The position numbers and the translations under genes were made by a program. A model generated the notes under the pieces. That model did no database searches and was not told the origin of the DNA. It saw only the letters and a program-made list of their open reading frames with translations. From Branchinecta lynchi (Eukaryota; Arthropoda; Branchiopoda; Anostraca; Branchinectidae), in the NCBI GenBank assembly GCA_023053575.1, contig JAKZAP010000017.1:8377501-8441500 (forward strand): a stretch of DNA of 64,000 nucleotides. The letters run 5' to 3'. Of this stretch, positions 9,835 through 21,980 are shown one piece after another; positions within the stretch are counted from its first letter, which is position 1; the number at the start of each line of letters is the position of its first letter.

Positions 9835-10838
9835 GTGCAAATGATGTGTAAATGTGCAATAGAAAAAATATTGATGGCGCTAGTCTACCTTTTCCTTGCT
9901 TGCCGTAACTTTCCAAGGCAGATGGAAGTACGTAGACGACTTGTTAATTTTAGAGATATGTGTAGTGGTATAACAAGCAGTGCCCAATTATTGTTAGATA
10001 ATATTTGTGTTGAAGCAGCTGCTGAACAAATGGTTGTTAACATGGAGAAATCAGTGGTTCTAACAATGTCCTTTTTAAAAAGAAACCCTGTTTTTTTCCC
10101 TCCAATTCCTCACTCTCAGCATGTTAAGGAACTTAAACTCTTGGGAGTTCACATAACGGTGGATTTGAAGTGGGATAGACAAGCTGAAGTTATGCTAAGG
10201 AGAGGTAACACGTCCCTCCGTTCCCTTAAAGTATTATCCCGCTATGGAGTCCTGTCACGAAAATACTGCCAGCTAAAGCATACGCCCACTTCTGGAATAT
10301 TGCTGCCCTGTGTGGTACTTTGGAATTACTCGTGAACAGTCTGATTTGCTTGACAGGATACAGTTTAGAGCCCTCCTTGTAGTTTCCAAGTCCACCAAAG
10401 TACCGTATATAGACCTACTTAATACTTATAATTTAGAAACCCTGTTGAAGCGCCGTGAAAAACTTTCGTTAGTGTTTGGAACTAAAATCTTGAATACGGT
10501 ACACCAGCACTACGTGATATCCTCCCCCCAGATTTTTCAGAGGCAAGAGTAAGGCCTGAGAGAGTGGTAGCCCAGCAAATACCCAAATTGCAGCCAATTA
10601 AACACACAACACTCGTTACCTAAGAAGTTTTGTTCCCGCTGCCTTCAACCTTTTTAACTCACATCATTAATTGTATATATATTTGAATATTTTGTGTTAT
10701 GTTTGACAAGTCTTGGTTTATCCAAACTAGTGTAGAATTATCTTTTGTATATAATAAGTGTTAATATGGACGAGAACCACCAAGTCCGCTTGACTGTTGT
10801 ATCGTTTTTGAAAATAAATTGAATTGAATTGAATTGAA
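9835..10838 (+). pseudogene. 5'-truncated, frameshifted non-LTR retrotransposon
   Basis: Remnant of the reverse transcriptase C-terminal half. The catalytic motif WKYVDD lies at 9923-9940 in one frame. A second frame (to 10335) carries EKSVVLTM and KLLGVHITVDLKWD, and a third (10310-10552) carries GITREQSDLLDRIQFRAL, as in CR1/L2/Jockey-type elements. At least two frameshifts separate them. The 3' end is a microsatellite of repeated GAATT units (10818-10838), as is usual for such LINEs. Not functional. Confidence 0.85.
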
Positions 10839-10994
10839 CCTTATAATAGACTTTGGAGTCCACCGTAGATCCCTGTGTTTTGATAGACTATGCCAATCTT
10901 TGGGTATCATCACAGATCGGAATAACCTATGCCTGTGATTGTTATCAGTAGTTGTTCAGAAGGGCCTCCAACTGATGATTTCCCTGTACTCTTA

Positions 10995-11235
10995 CCCCCT
11001 AGTAAGGCTCCTCGATTTTTGCTAGATCAAGCCCAGCAATAACGAGCAATAACAGCAATAACGAGGTGACAGTCTGTGCACTATAGTTACAGATAAAAAT
11101 AGTAATAACTGAAGCCCCCTAATAAGGCTCCTCGATTTTTGCTAGATCAAGCCCAGCAATAACGAGCAATAACAGCAATAACGAGGTGAGAGTCTGTGCA
11201 CTATAGTTACAGATACAAATAGTAATAACTGAAGC
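10995..11235 (+). repeat. Two-copy 120-bp tandem duplication
   Basis: Units at ~10995-11114 and ~11115-11234 are in direct tandem with a period of exactly 120 bp. They differ at only about three positions. Each contains CAGCAATAACGAG sub-repeats. The high identity suggests a recent local duplication in intron 1. Confidence 0.85.
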
Positions 11236-11569
11236 AGTTATTCTATTTTACCAAAATGCTTGGCCCTTGGCGCTATACCAGACAATACTCTATATGACTA
11301 AGTTCGAAACACGCCAGTGAACCCGGGAAAAAGGAGAAGCGTCGCCCCAACGATGGCTCAATTCCTATGTCAACTAATCAACGGCATTCGCGGGAGACAG
11401 CTGTAGTGACGCTTCCGGCTGTTTGTGGCGATTCTTCGTCGGCACGAAGAGTTAGTCGCCGAGAGTATGGACAGAAGCGAACCTAACTAAGAGGGAAAAC
11501 GATAGTTTTGCGAAGGATACATAGAGGAAGGACGCTTGTAAATAAAGAAGTGAGGAACGACCTAAAAAC
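11236..11569. other. Unassigned intron 1 interval
   Basis: No gene or repeat family recognised. Confidence 0.4.
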
Positions 11570-11790
11570 TCCTTGAACCCAAGCTGACTGGGAAATATAT
11601 ATTCAAACAATGCATAACACGGATACGTCAGCTACAATGCTTTGGCAGCGATTTTCGACCGTTCTTAACAATGGTCCTCGTCAGGCTGTCAAACTTGAGA
11701 ACAACGTTGAGGAAGGAATGACCTTCGTTCCCCCAAATGACGCCCCTGTTGGCACTGAGAATTCTGGTTAAGGATGTTGAGAAACTTGGT
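11570..11790. mobile_element. Family E fragment
   Basis: Contains AACCCAAGCTGACTGGGAAA, AATGCATAACACGGATACGTCAGC and GGTCCTCGTCAGGCTGTCAAAC. The same words in the same order recur at 30.7-31.1 kb. No coding content. Confidence 0.6.
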
Positions 11791-12604
11791 TATCCACTGA
11801 TTTTATGTTTTGTGGCAAAGCAAGAGAATCCAAGCTTGTGTTGTTTAGTTCCACAGCTTTTCCTGGAGGGCATAAAATGATCTTTCAAATAATGTCCTAA
11901 ACGTGGTGTGTTTTTCAAACCACATAATCTGTTAAAGGACCCCTCTTGCTTACTTTGCCTTTTATATTATCCCTGAATCCCTATGAAATTAAAAGCTTCT
12001 GAAAGTCCTCGGCAGAGACGAGTTACGCCCCTCACAAAACGCAAACTTAGCCGAAAGCTTCAAGGCCAAACGACAATTCTTTCATACATAAGGAGATGAG
12101 AAGCTTCAAAGTGTCGTTTTTTATTTTAGAAGACATGATATACCATCAGCTCTATCTTCGGTTTTCGACTTCTTTTGTTTTTCTTGGTTTACCCGCTTTA
12201 CAACCACTGTGCGATCAGTTTTCAAAGATTTTGCCTCCAGCCGCCGCCTTGGACAGCGGGAAGGCCCGATAAAGTTGACAAGCGCTAACAAGAACATCGC
12301 TAATTTCACGTGGAAAGTGATGGTATTTTCGAAAAACGATGTTTCTGAGCCATTTCATCGCGCAAAGATCATTTCTAGTAAGAGTTGTGCTTAAGATCAA
12401 CAATACAAGGGTTGCTCCAAGGGGTAACTGGTTCTGTTGCACATATTAAGGTAGGTTCTTGTGAGTAAATGAGAGCAATATGTAGAAGTGATATAGAGTT
12501 GAACTCACGATGATGATGATGATGATGATAATGATGATTTTATTAAATGATGATGTTGGTATTGTCTTTGCAAGTTTCATGGCATGTTAATTTTTCTTTT
12601 CTAG
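11791..12604. other. End of intron 1, with a GAT microsatellite
   Basis: Contains a (GAT)n-type microsatellite at 12507-12540 and the acceptor of exon 2 at the end (pyrimidine tract 12590-12604). Otherwise nothing recognised. Confidence 0.55.
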
Positions 12605-12793
12605 GTGACGGGTGTTGCCCTCATAGTCACTGGTGCCGTAGTTCAGAGCTTCTACAGCCAGTACCTTGACTTCCTCGGTAATGAACTTCTGTCTGCCTCG
12701 ATGCTTTTTATTATTGTTGGGGTTGTCATTTTCTTTGTAGCGTTCTTTGGATGTTGCGGAGCATCAAGAGAAAACCCCTGCATGATAGTTACG
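12605..12793 (+). CDS. Tetraspanin, coding exon 2 (TM1 end, small loop, TM2)
   Basis: Encodes 63 residues (21-83 of the protein): the rest of TM1 (VTGVALIVTGAVV), the small extracellular loop, and TM2 (SMLFIIVGVVIFFVAFFG). TM2 is followed by the tetraspanin hallmark GCCGASRE (residues 69-76) in the inner loop, then NPCMIVT leading into TM3. The acceptor is a pyrimidine tract ending CTAG at 12601-12604; the donor is ACG|GTAAGC at 12793/12794. Both junctions are phase 0, matching the intron positions common in this family. Intron 1 is 5,561 bp. Confidence 0.93.
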
Positions 12794-12844
12794 GTAAGCT
12801 CTTCACCTTTTGCTATATTTCCCTCCTGAATCAGAGTTTATTAA

Positions 12845-13205
12845 GGGGAATTTTTATCATAGTGGGTTTTCATCTGTTTAGGCTATGGCACTTCAGTTGA
12901 TTTCTGTAAGGAGATTCCCAGATATCCAATTAGCTACCATAATCTGCCGTTAGCCTTACCATAAAGTTACCTCCCGAGTGCTGTAGATTCACATTGTGCA
13001 TTCAAAGAGAGCAATCAAATAAAGTAGAAGAATTATGAGATATTTAAAAATATATACAAATTTACAAAGGTGAATTTTATCATGTGAATTTTATTCTGTT
13101 TAAGCTATGGCACTACCGCTGATATGTATAAACAGTTTCGAGGTGTCCATTTAGCTACCAAAATCTACCATTAGCGTTACCATAAAAGTACCTCCTGAGT
13201 CCTGT
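12845..13205 (+). repeat. Diverged two-unit direct repeat at start of intron 2
   Basis: The ~140-bp segment from ~12845 (TTTATCATAGTGGG...GCTATGGCACT...TTAGCTACCATAATC...ACCATAAAGTTACCTCC) is repeated at ~13069-13205 with scattered substitutions. Spacing is about 213 bp. Confidence 0.6.
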
Positions 13206-13231
13206 GGGAATATTAAAAGAAAGAAAAAAAA

Positions 13232-14680
13232 AACAAGAGCTGAAAGATCATATGACACTTGCAAGACTTGGTAAATAAGAATGACGATGGATCCTTGGAA
13301 ATCACTAGATTATATCGTTTGGTAATTTTTTTTCTTCTCTGATCATCCGAAAATGATCATGGGCGCAAGGGCAGGTAGGTTTTGCGTAAAATTATTTTTT
13401 GTACGTTTCGGTTAAGATGTGTACTTTAAGGGATGGTCGGATCTGGGAAGTGAAAGTTTATAAGCCAATCTTTTTAAGTCTCTAATGTTCAAGCCAAGTT
13501 TCATCGTCCTAGCGCATCTGGAAATAGCCTACCTTAAACTGCGATCACCAGAACCCAAGACCTCCTCCAACTCCCCCAGACTAACCAAATCTGGTCCGGT
13601 TCTATCACTGATGTATCTAGGGCTTACGCTTGTTCTTCCCACCAAGTCTTATCCCAATCGTTGTATTCCAAGCGTGTCACAAAATTCCCCCCCCCCCCCG
13701 ACTCCAGATTGATCGGATCTTGTCTGCACTTGAAATGGGACATCTGAGACACGAGGTCCTTCCAAATATCAATTTTCATTAAGATCCGATTCTCTGGTTA
13801 AGAGTTATAAATACGTCAATATTCCGGATTCGCCCTCCTCAACCCTGCCCAGACCCTACCCAGACCCTACCCACGGTAGTTGGATCGAGGAAGTGACTGT
13901 TTCCAAGTTAGTTTGGTCGGGTCCCTAATATGCCTATGTATCTAGGGCTTTTGCTTGTTCTTCCCACCAAGTTTCACCCCGATCCGTCCACTCAGAACAT
14001 GTCACACGATTTCCAGTCCCAACTCCCGCCAAAGTCACAGGATTCATTCCGGACTTGAAGTGTGAAATCTGAGACATGAGGTCTCTACAAATATCAAGTT
14101 TCATCAAGATCCGATTCCCCGTTCAAAAGCTATAAATACGTCAGTATTCCGGATTCCCCCTCCTTCCACTCCCCCACGGTGGTCGGATCGGGGAAATGAC
14201 TGTTTCCAATTTAGTCTGGTCGGGTCCCTAATATGCCTGCCAAGTTTCACCGTCCTAGCACATGTGTAAGTATCTTCAGTCGGGATCACCGTGCTCGGAT
14301 CCGATCCGGTCTTGTAAACTATGTATCTGGGGCTTGTGCTTGTTCTTCCCACCAAGTTTCATCCTGATACATCCACTCTGAATATGACACACGATTTCCG
14401 GTTCCCCCCTCGAACTCCCCCCAAAGTCACCAAGTTTCATTGAGGTCCTATTCCCCGTTCAATAGTTAAAAATATGTCAGTATTCCGGACTCCCCCTCCC
14501 CCCACTCTCCCCATGGTGGTTGAATCGGGGAAGTGGGTTCCTAATATGCCTGCCAAGTTTCATTGTCCTAGCACATCTGGAAGTACCCTAACTCGAGATT
14601 AGTGGCCTGACAGGCAGACCGACAGACCGAAAAGTGATCGGTACGCGGCACTTGAGCGGAGCTGCAAGTGCCATAAAAAG
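13232..14680 (-). mobile_element. Family B element, old reverse copy
   Basis: Tail at the left (AACAAGAGCTGAAAGATCAT, 13233-13252) and head at the right (CACTTG...CAAGTGCCATAAAAAG, 14650-14680). Several diverged monomers lie between, recognisable by CAAGTTTCATC, AAGATCCGATTC and CTAGGGCTT words. Substitutions are much more frequent than among the 51-56 kb copies, so this is an older insertion. Non-coding. Confidence 0.7.
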
Positions 14681-14930
14681 TAGAAAATGAAAAGAAAAGT
14701 AAGATAAAATGGAGAAGGTGAGAAAACTGATAAAAAGAAGTCGTAGCAAAAATAAAATAGACAAAACCGTAAGGGAGCGGTCTTCCATCAGCAGGCTATA
14801 AGGAAAATAGCGTTACCGACAAATAAGCGTTACCGACATAGAGATAGAGAAAACCAGGCTACTTTCTACAAATCAGATAGTTGTTACATGCCCTCCTTTA
14901 ACTTTCTTGTACAAAATATTTTCGCGTTTA

Positions 14931-16118
14931 CTTTTTGGGATCCCAAAACGTAAGTGGAGGGATACCTATGACATCGCAAAAGTTGTCCGTCCGTCCGTCC
15001 ATCTGTCTGTAAGCACGATAACTCTCGAAGGGAATGAGATAGTTTGTTGAAACTTGGTATGTGGATTGTTTGGGTCAAGGCTAAGGTCGAGTTCGTAGAT
15101 GGGCTCTGTAGCCCTATATTTGGGGGTGGGGGGAGGGGGTTCAGTTTAAGGGACAAACAAAATATTTTTAAACAGCTAATGTGATAGTCGATTATGGGGT
15201 AAGAAGACATACTGAGCACGATGGTGACAATCATTTTCTCGTCGGACAAGTAGTTCGTCCGGAATCCGGCAAAAACCGGAAAGTTTGTTAAAAGTAAAAG
15301 TTTCATTTGAAGTTGATTAAATGTTTGATTTAGGGGTAAGAAGACATGCTGAGCACGATGGTGAAACCATTTTCTCGCTGGACGAGTAGTTCGTCCGGAA
15401 TACGGCAAAAACCGGAATGTCGATTAAAAGTAAAAGTTTCATTTGAAGTTGATTAAATGTTTGATTTAGGGGTAAGAAGACATGCTGAGCATGATGGTGA
15501 AAATCATTCTGTCGCCGGATAAGCAGTTCGTCCGGAATCCGGCCAAAACCGGAAAGTTGGTTAAAAGTAACAGTTTCATTTGAAGTTGACATGTTGAAGC
15601 CGATGGTGAAAACCATTTTCTCGCCGGACAACTAGTTCGCCTGTAATCCGGCCAAAACCGGAAAATATGTTAAAAGTAAAAGCTTTATCTGAAGTTTATT
15701 AGATGATTAGGGGTATGAAGAGACGCTGAGTCTGTATATAATGATCATTTTTTACCCAGACATATAATTAGTCTGGAATCCGGTTGTACCCGCATTTTTT
15801 TTAAGTCAAAATTTTATTTAAAGTTGATTAGATTTCTTTATAGGGATAAGGAGATACGCCGGCTCCGTTTCTGAATTTGTCTTTTTTTGCTATACTAGTA
15901 GTTCGCTCGGAATACGGGCGAAACCGCAAATTTGGCAGTAGTAAAGCAGGAAGTTTCGGTCAATATCGTCAAAATAGATATGGCTTATAGATGTATAGAT
16001 AGGTAGATAGAATATCTGAACTCGGTTTTCTCTGATGATTAGCCTGGCGAAGACAAGACCGAATTGTCTGGATCAATTCTTAGATTTTTGGGATCCCATC
16101 GACACCTTTGGTCTTATC
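14931..16118 (+). mobile_element. Family A element, copy 2
   Basis: Starts CTTTTTGGGATCCCAAAACG. It has GTCCGTCCGTCC ~55 bp in and GAAACTTGGTATG shortly after. Five to six monomers of ~115-140 bp follow, each with GGGGTAAGAAGACATGCTGAG, CGCCGGACAAGTAGTTCGTCCGG (hairpin) and CCGGCCAAAACCGG. It ends with ACAAGACC...TTTTTGGGATCCCATCG...GGTCTTAT, where the last bases pair with the ACAAGACC 60 bp upstream. Non-coding. Confidence 0.82.
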
Positions 16119-16489
16119 TTTTTAGAGACCATCACTTATATTTGCGTTGCATTTGTTGCTAAGCCTCTGCTGTTTCTTCAGCATTTTTCTTCCTTGGGTA
16201 TGTTTATCATAAGGCCATAGCTCTTGACTTTTCCTGGGAGTTTTCTTTCTCGACATCCCATTAGTATCAGCTGGATAGAGAAACTTAGAAAGTGTCAGAT
16301 ACCTTAATGTGTCATACTTTCAGGGCTCGGTGTAAGTAACTTTTAAATGACTTTTGTATTTGAATGTATTATTCAACTGGATTTACTTTGCCTGGTCTAT
16401 GTAAAGTGTTGCAACAGCTGACAAAACTGAAGGCTACTGTTTTAACACTGATATTGTTAACCTATCTAAAGTATATCTCAGAAGGATTT
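16119..16489. other. Unassigned intron 2 interval
   Basis: No gene or repeat recognised. Confidence 0.4.
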
Positions 16490-17222
16490 TTTTCTTTAAT
16501 AATCGTCGCTCAGCGTGGATAAAATAGGACATCGGAAGAAAGAAGAGTTGTAAAATGCATCAACTTTGCAGACGTGCTCAATCGCGTTTAATCGTGGACA
16601 TCGTGAGAGATGAAAACTTGCAATATAATTTTATAGAAACTAGTTAGTGCTATTATGTCGTATTATTATTATTTGTAGTACATGTGTAGTACATAGTACA
16701 TAGTTATAGCCATGAAGACGAATTTTCGTACTCTCAAGTGTATCAAAAAACAGTAAAAGGCACACCAGTTAACCCCTCGGGGGATTTTTCGTACCCTTAA
16801 ATGCATTGGAAATAAATAGTATGTACGCCCATCGGCAAAAGTTGCAAACCCCTCGAAACCTAAAATTGAATATTTCGAGAAGGTATATTTGCACACACGA
16901 ATAGGCTACAGATGGACAAAAACTTCGGTCGCGTTTTAAATGGCGATCACTCAGCGTTGACAAAAAATCCATCTAAAAAAGTTCAAAAGTTCACTTTCTC
17001 GTCGCAGGCCAGCTTTCTAATAATCGCCATTTAGGAAGTGGTAAGGGCTAAGCACCAATTTCTTTGGCATTGAGCAAACTTTAGAAATTTAGCAGTTACA
17101 CATGATACCATCCATCAGTATCGATTCGAAGCACAGGAATGGAATGATGAGTTCAACAAAAATCACGAACAGAAATGGCTAGTAACAGTAGGTTTCCAAT
17201 TTCGGTCCCGTGGGAAAAGTCT
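16490..17222 (+). mobile_element. Old family C-like element, left part
   Basis: Contains diverged family C words: AATCGTGGACATCGTGAGAG followed by ATGAAAACTTG, GTTGCAAACCCCTCG, and GGTCCCGTGGGAAAAG at the right edge. It stops abruptly at the head of the family B copy at 17225. The matching right part resumes after 20204, so the element was split by two later insertions. Confidence 0.55.
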
Positions 17223-17224
17223 CC

Positions 17225-18884
17225 TTTTTATGGCACTTGCCCTTCGGCCAAGTGCCATATAGCGATCGCAATTTCTGTCCGTCCGTCGGTCTGTCGGTCT
17301 GTCGGTCTGTCGGTCTGTCGGTCTGTCGGTCTGTCCAGGTTTTGCTAGTTCGGGCACTTCCACATAAGCTAGGACGATAAAACTTGGCAGGCGTATCAGG
17401 GACCCCAAATGATTAAGTTGGAAATAGTCACTTCCCCGATCCGAGCACCGTGGGGGGAGTGGAGGGAGGGGGAATCCGGAATCTTGAGGTATTTTTAACT
17501 TTTGAACGGGTGATCGGATCTCGATGAAACTTGATATTTGGAACGACCTCATGCCTCAGACGACCCACTTAAAATCCGGACCGGATCCGGTGACTTTTGG
17601 GGGGAGCTGGAGGGGGCAACCGGAAATCTTGGGAAACACTATGAGTGGAGGGATCGAGACGAAACTTGGTGGGAAGACACCTAGCAAACACTAGATACAT
17701 CATTGATATAACTGAGCCGATTCGGGCACTGTGGGGGGGAGTGGAGGGAGGGGGAATCCGGAATCTTGAGGTATTTATAACTTTTGAACGGGTGATCGGA
17801 TCTCGATGGAACTTGATATTTGGAAAGACCTCATGCCTCAGACGACCTACTTAAAATCCGGACCGGATCCGGTGACTTTTGGGGGGAGCTGGAGGTGGCA
17901 ACCGGAAATCTTGGGAAACACTATGAGTGGAGGGATCGAGATGAAACTTGGTGGGAAGACACCTAGCAAACACTAGACACATCATTGACATAACCGAGCC
18001 GATTCGGGTACTGTGGGGGAGTGGAGGGAGGGGGAATCCGGAATCTTGAGGTATTTACAACTTTTGAACGGGTGATCGGATCTCGATGGAACTTGATATT
18101 TGGAAAGACCTCATACCTAAGACGACCCACTTAAAATCTGGACCGGATCCGGTGACTTTTGGGGGGAGCTGCAGGGGGCAACCGGAAATCTTGGGAAACG
18201 CTATGAGTGGAGGGATCGAGATGAAACTTGGTGTGAAGACACCTAGCAAACACTAGATACATCATTGACATAAACGAGCCGATTCGGGCACTGTGGGGGG
18301 AGTGGAGGGAGGGGGAATCCGGAATCTTGAGGTATTTTTAACTTTTGAACGGGTGATCGGATCTCGATGGAACTTGGTATTTGGAAAGACCTCATGCCTC
18401 AGACGACCCACTTAGAATCTGGACCGGATCCGGGGACTTTTGGGGGAGCTGGAGGGGGCAACCGGAAATCTTGGGAAACGCTATGAGTGGAGGGATAGAG
18501 ATGGAACTTGGTGGGAAGACACCTAGCAAACACTAGATACATCATTGACATGACCGAGCCGATTCGGGCACTGTCGGGGGAGTGGAGGGAGGGGGAATCC
18601 GGAATCTTGAGGTATTCATAACTTTTGAACGCGTGACCGGATCTCGATGAAACTTGACATTTGGAAAGACCTCATGCCTCAGACGACCCACTGAAATCCG
18701 GACCGGATCCGGTGACTTTTGGGGGGAGCTGGAGGGGAGAACCGGAAATATTGGAAAACGCTATGAGTGGAGGGATCGAGATGAAACTTGATGGGAAGAC
18801 ACCTAGCAAACACTAGATATATCATTGACATAACCGAGCCGTGCCTACTCGTAACAAGTGCCATATGAGCTCGTAGCTCTTGTT
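17225..18884 (+). mobile_element. Family B element with five monomers
   Basis: Head hairpin at 17231-17257, then GCGATCGC, then an expanded GTCTGTCG tandem (17285-17336), then monomers of ~283 bp (boundaries near 17716, 17996, 18279, 18562). The tail ends AACAAGTGCCATATGAGCTC then GTAGCTCTTGTT (18855-18884 region). A family A copy starts about 10 bp later. Open frames of 60-130 codons recur in each monomer but are repeat by-products. Confidence 0.85.
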
Positions 18885-18894
18885 ATATCTGTAA

Positions 18895-20203
18895 GTTTTT
18901 GGGATCCCAAAACGTAAGTAGAGGGATACCTATGACATCGAAAAAGTTGTCCGTCCGTCCGTCCGTCTGTAAGCACGATAAGGGAATGAGATATTTTGAT
19001 GAAACTTGGTATGAGGATTGTTTGGGTCAAGGGTAAGGTCGAGTTCGTAGATGGGCTCTGTAGCCCTATATTTGGGGGTGGGGGAGGGGGTTCAATTTAT
19101 GGGACAAACAAAATATTTTTAAACAGCTAATCGATTATGGGGTAAGAAGACATGCTGAGCACGATGGTGACAATCATTTTCTCGCCGGACAAGTAGTTCG
19201 TCCGGAATCCGGCAAAAACCGGAAAGTTTGTTAAAAGTAAAAGTTTCATTTGAATTTGATTAAATGTTTGATTTAGGGGTAACAAGACATGCTGAGCACG
19301 ATGGTGAAAACCATTTTCTCGCTGGACGAGTAGTTCCGGAAAGACCGGAGTAGTTCCGGAAAGACCGGAGTAGTTCCGGAAAAACCGGAAAGTTGGTTAA
19401 AAGTAAAAGTTTCATTTGAATTGATTTAGGGGTAAGAAGACATGCTGAGCTTGATGGTGAAAATCATTTTGTCGCCGGACAAGCAGTTCGTCCGGAATCC
19501 GGCCAAAACCGGAAAGTTGGTTAAAAGTAACAGTTTCATTTGAAGTTGACATGTTGAAGCCGATGGTGAAAACCATTTTCTCGCCGGACAACTAGTTAGC
19601 CTGTAATCCGGCCAAAACCAGTAAATATGTTAAAAGTAAAAGCTTTATCTGAAGTTGATTGGATGATATATTTAAGGGTAAGAAGAGACGCTGAGTTCTC
19701 TATATAATGATCATTTTTTACCCGGACATATAATTAGTCCAGAATCCGGTTGTGCTCGCATTTTTTTTAAGTCAAATTTTATTTGAAGTTGATTAGATTA
19801 GACGTTGATTAGTCTGTATATAATGATCATTTTTTACCCAGACATATAATTAGTCTGGAATCCGGTTGTACCCGCATTTTTTTTAAGTCAAAATTTTATT
19901 TAAAGTTGATTAGATTTCTTTATAGGGATAAGGAGATACGCCGGCTCCGTTTCTGAATTTGTCTTTTTTTGCTGGACTAGTAGTTCGCTCTGAATTCGGG
20001 CGAAACCGCAAATTTGGCAGTAGTAAAGCAGGAAGTTTCGGTCAATATCGTCAAAATAGATATGGCTTATAGAGGTATAGATAGGTAGATAGAATATCTG
20101 AACTCGGTTTTCTCTGATGATTAGCCTGGCGAAGACAAGACCGAATTGTCTGGATCAAATCTTAGATTTTTGGGATCCCATCGATACCTTTGGTCTTGTT
20201 CTG
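18895..20203 (+). mobile_element. Family A element, copy 3
   Basis: Starts TTTTTGGGATCCCAAAACG about ten bases after the family B tail. It carries CCGTCCGTCCGTCCGTCTG, about seven monomers, and a short local triplication of GGAGTAGTTCCGGAAAGACC (19330-19385). It ends ...TTTTTGGGATCCCATCG...GGTCTTGTT. Its 3' end is nearly identical to that of copy 2, suggesting similar age. Confidence 0.82.
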
Positions 20204-20790
20204 TTTATTAGCCTACTCAAGGGATTTTTCGTTACGAAGCCAGAGAACTGCCATTGAATGCTTGGCTGCATAAATGCTTATGCTTGGCTGCATAACTTGG
20301 GACACTCTTCACTGTCCTCCAGTTCACTTCAAACATTGTGGGCTCTTGGTCGATGACAAGGGAAAACAATCCTTTTCGGACTACGAACCTTTCCAAAATG
20401 TTGTATCATGCATCAGTCCGGCCGTCGTCTGTCACCATCTTCTAACACTGAACAGAAATTGGTGAACTGGAAAAAGAAAGGACAAATCCAAAGTGTTGCT
20501 CGGCAACCAAAATTATCATCATGGCTTTCCATATTCATTTGCCTGAAGTCTATTTGCAATTTGATATTTGCCGACTTCACTGTAGCATGTTCGAAGGAAG
20601 GAACAAATACAAAATTACCAACAAAGGAACCCTTGAAATTATCTTGTTGGGAACTCAAACTACACTACCTATTAGGACAATGCAATGAACTGCAAAGTAG
20701 TTTAACGGAAAAATTAAAAAAGGTAAATCAAATTTGCTACAGGGTAACTGACAAAAATGGAGTCTGGGGAAATCGGTCAATGTGTTTTCC
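20204..20790 (+). mobile_element. Old family C-like element, right part
   Basis: Matches the right-hand part of the intact copies at ~25850-26060 in order: CAGTTCACTTCAAAC, GGCTCTTGGTCGATGACAAG, CTTTCCAAAATGTTGT, CATCAGTCCGGCC. It is the continuation of the segment ending at 17222. Frames of 60-146 codons here are not conserved in the other copies. Confidence 0.5.
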
Positions 20791-21113
20791 GCGAAGGCAC
20801 AATGGAGGGTCCCCGTTTCGGGTTGATACGAAACTTTCTTCGCAGTAACAACTCAGAAGTCAGTTCTGTTCTTACTGATGAAATGAGAGCTTTCAGGCAC
20901 GAACAGCCTGTTCGCAGTCCGACCTCCCTCTTTTTAGCATAACGTGAATATATATTAACTTAAATTATAGCGGCTGATACCAAACTCTTGTTATGAATGA
21001 AGCAAAATTATGATCACCCATGGAGCTCCATGCTGTTCGGTTTCGTGGATTTCATTGTTTATGTTGCAGTTTAGTGGATTTAATTGCTTAGGTTGTTTGG
21101 TTATTACATTTGG
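20791..21113. other. Unassigned intron 2 interval
   Basis: Nothing recognised beyond possible degraded family C continuation. Confidence 0.35.
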
Positions 21114-21980
21114 CTTTTTATGGCACTTGCCCTTCAAGTGCCATTGAGCGATTGTAAATTCTGTCCCGTCGGTCTGTTCGGTTTGTGGAGTTCGGGAACT
21201 TCCACATAAGCTAGGACGATTGAACTTGGCAGGCATACTAGGGACCCCAAAAGATTAAGTTGGAAATAGTCACTTCCCCGATCGTAATATCGTGGGGGAG
21301 GGGGGGGGGGGTGAGTGCAGGGAGGGGAATCTGGAATCTTGAAACATTTGTAACCCTTGAACCGGGGATCGGATCGTAATAAAACTTGATATTTGGAAAC
21401 ACCTCATGTCTCAGAGGACCCACGTAAATCTGGATCCTGTGACTTCGGGGTAGTTGGAGGGAGAAACCGGAAATCTTGGGAAACGCTTAGAGTGGAGGGA
21501 TCGGGGTGAGACTTGGTGGGAAGAGCAAGCACAAGTCCTCGATACATCATTGACGTAACCGGACCGGATTTTGGCACTAAAGGGGGAGTAAGGGGCGGCC
21601 GGAAATATGATGATCCCGGTAGTTCGGTGCTTCCTGATGCACTAGGACGATGAAACTGGGCTGGCATAGAAGGGACTCGAACAAGCTGACTTGAGATTAG
21701 TCGTTGCATGATCCTTCCACCGTGGGGGGAGTGGAGGGACGGGGAATCTGGAATCTTGCGACATTCATAACTTCTGAACGAGCGATCGGATTTGAATTAA
21801 ACTTGACAAGTGAAAAGAGGTGTCGTCTCAGATGTTCCGTGTCAAGTCTGGACCGGATCCGATACTTGTTGAAGGGGGTTGGGGGGCACCGAAATTTTCG
21901 TGAAACGCTTAGCGTCGAGGGGTCGCGTTGGAATTTGGTGGGAACGAACATAAGCCCTAGATACGTTCAATGTCATTAGG
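21114..21980 (+). mobile_element. Family B element, diverged copy
   Basis: Head TTTTTATGGCACTTGCCCTT with a shortened hairpin loop, then CCCGTCGGTCTG and AGCTAGGACGATTGAACTTG. Two to three degraded monomers follow (GGAATCTGGAATCTTG, CGGATCGTAATAAAACTTG). The right boundary is unclear because no tail hairpin is recognisable. A G11-type run occurs at 21300-21311. Confidence 0.65.

Noticed and set aside
14884..15408. 174-codon open frame on the minus strand as a gene
   Set aside because: It is the antisense of family A head and monomers; the same text recurs in every family A copy (NQTFNQLQMKLLLLTNFPV-type) with frameshifts between copies.
17225..18884. CRISPR array from regularly spaced repeats
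   Set aside because: Units of ~281 bp are whole monomers without short repeat/unique spacer structure, and the DNA is eukaryotic.
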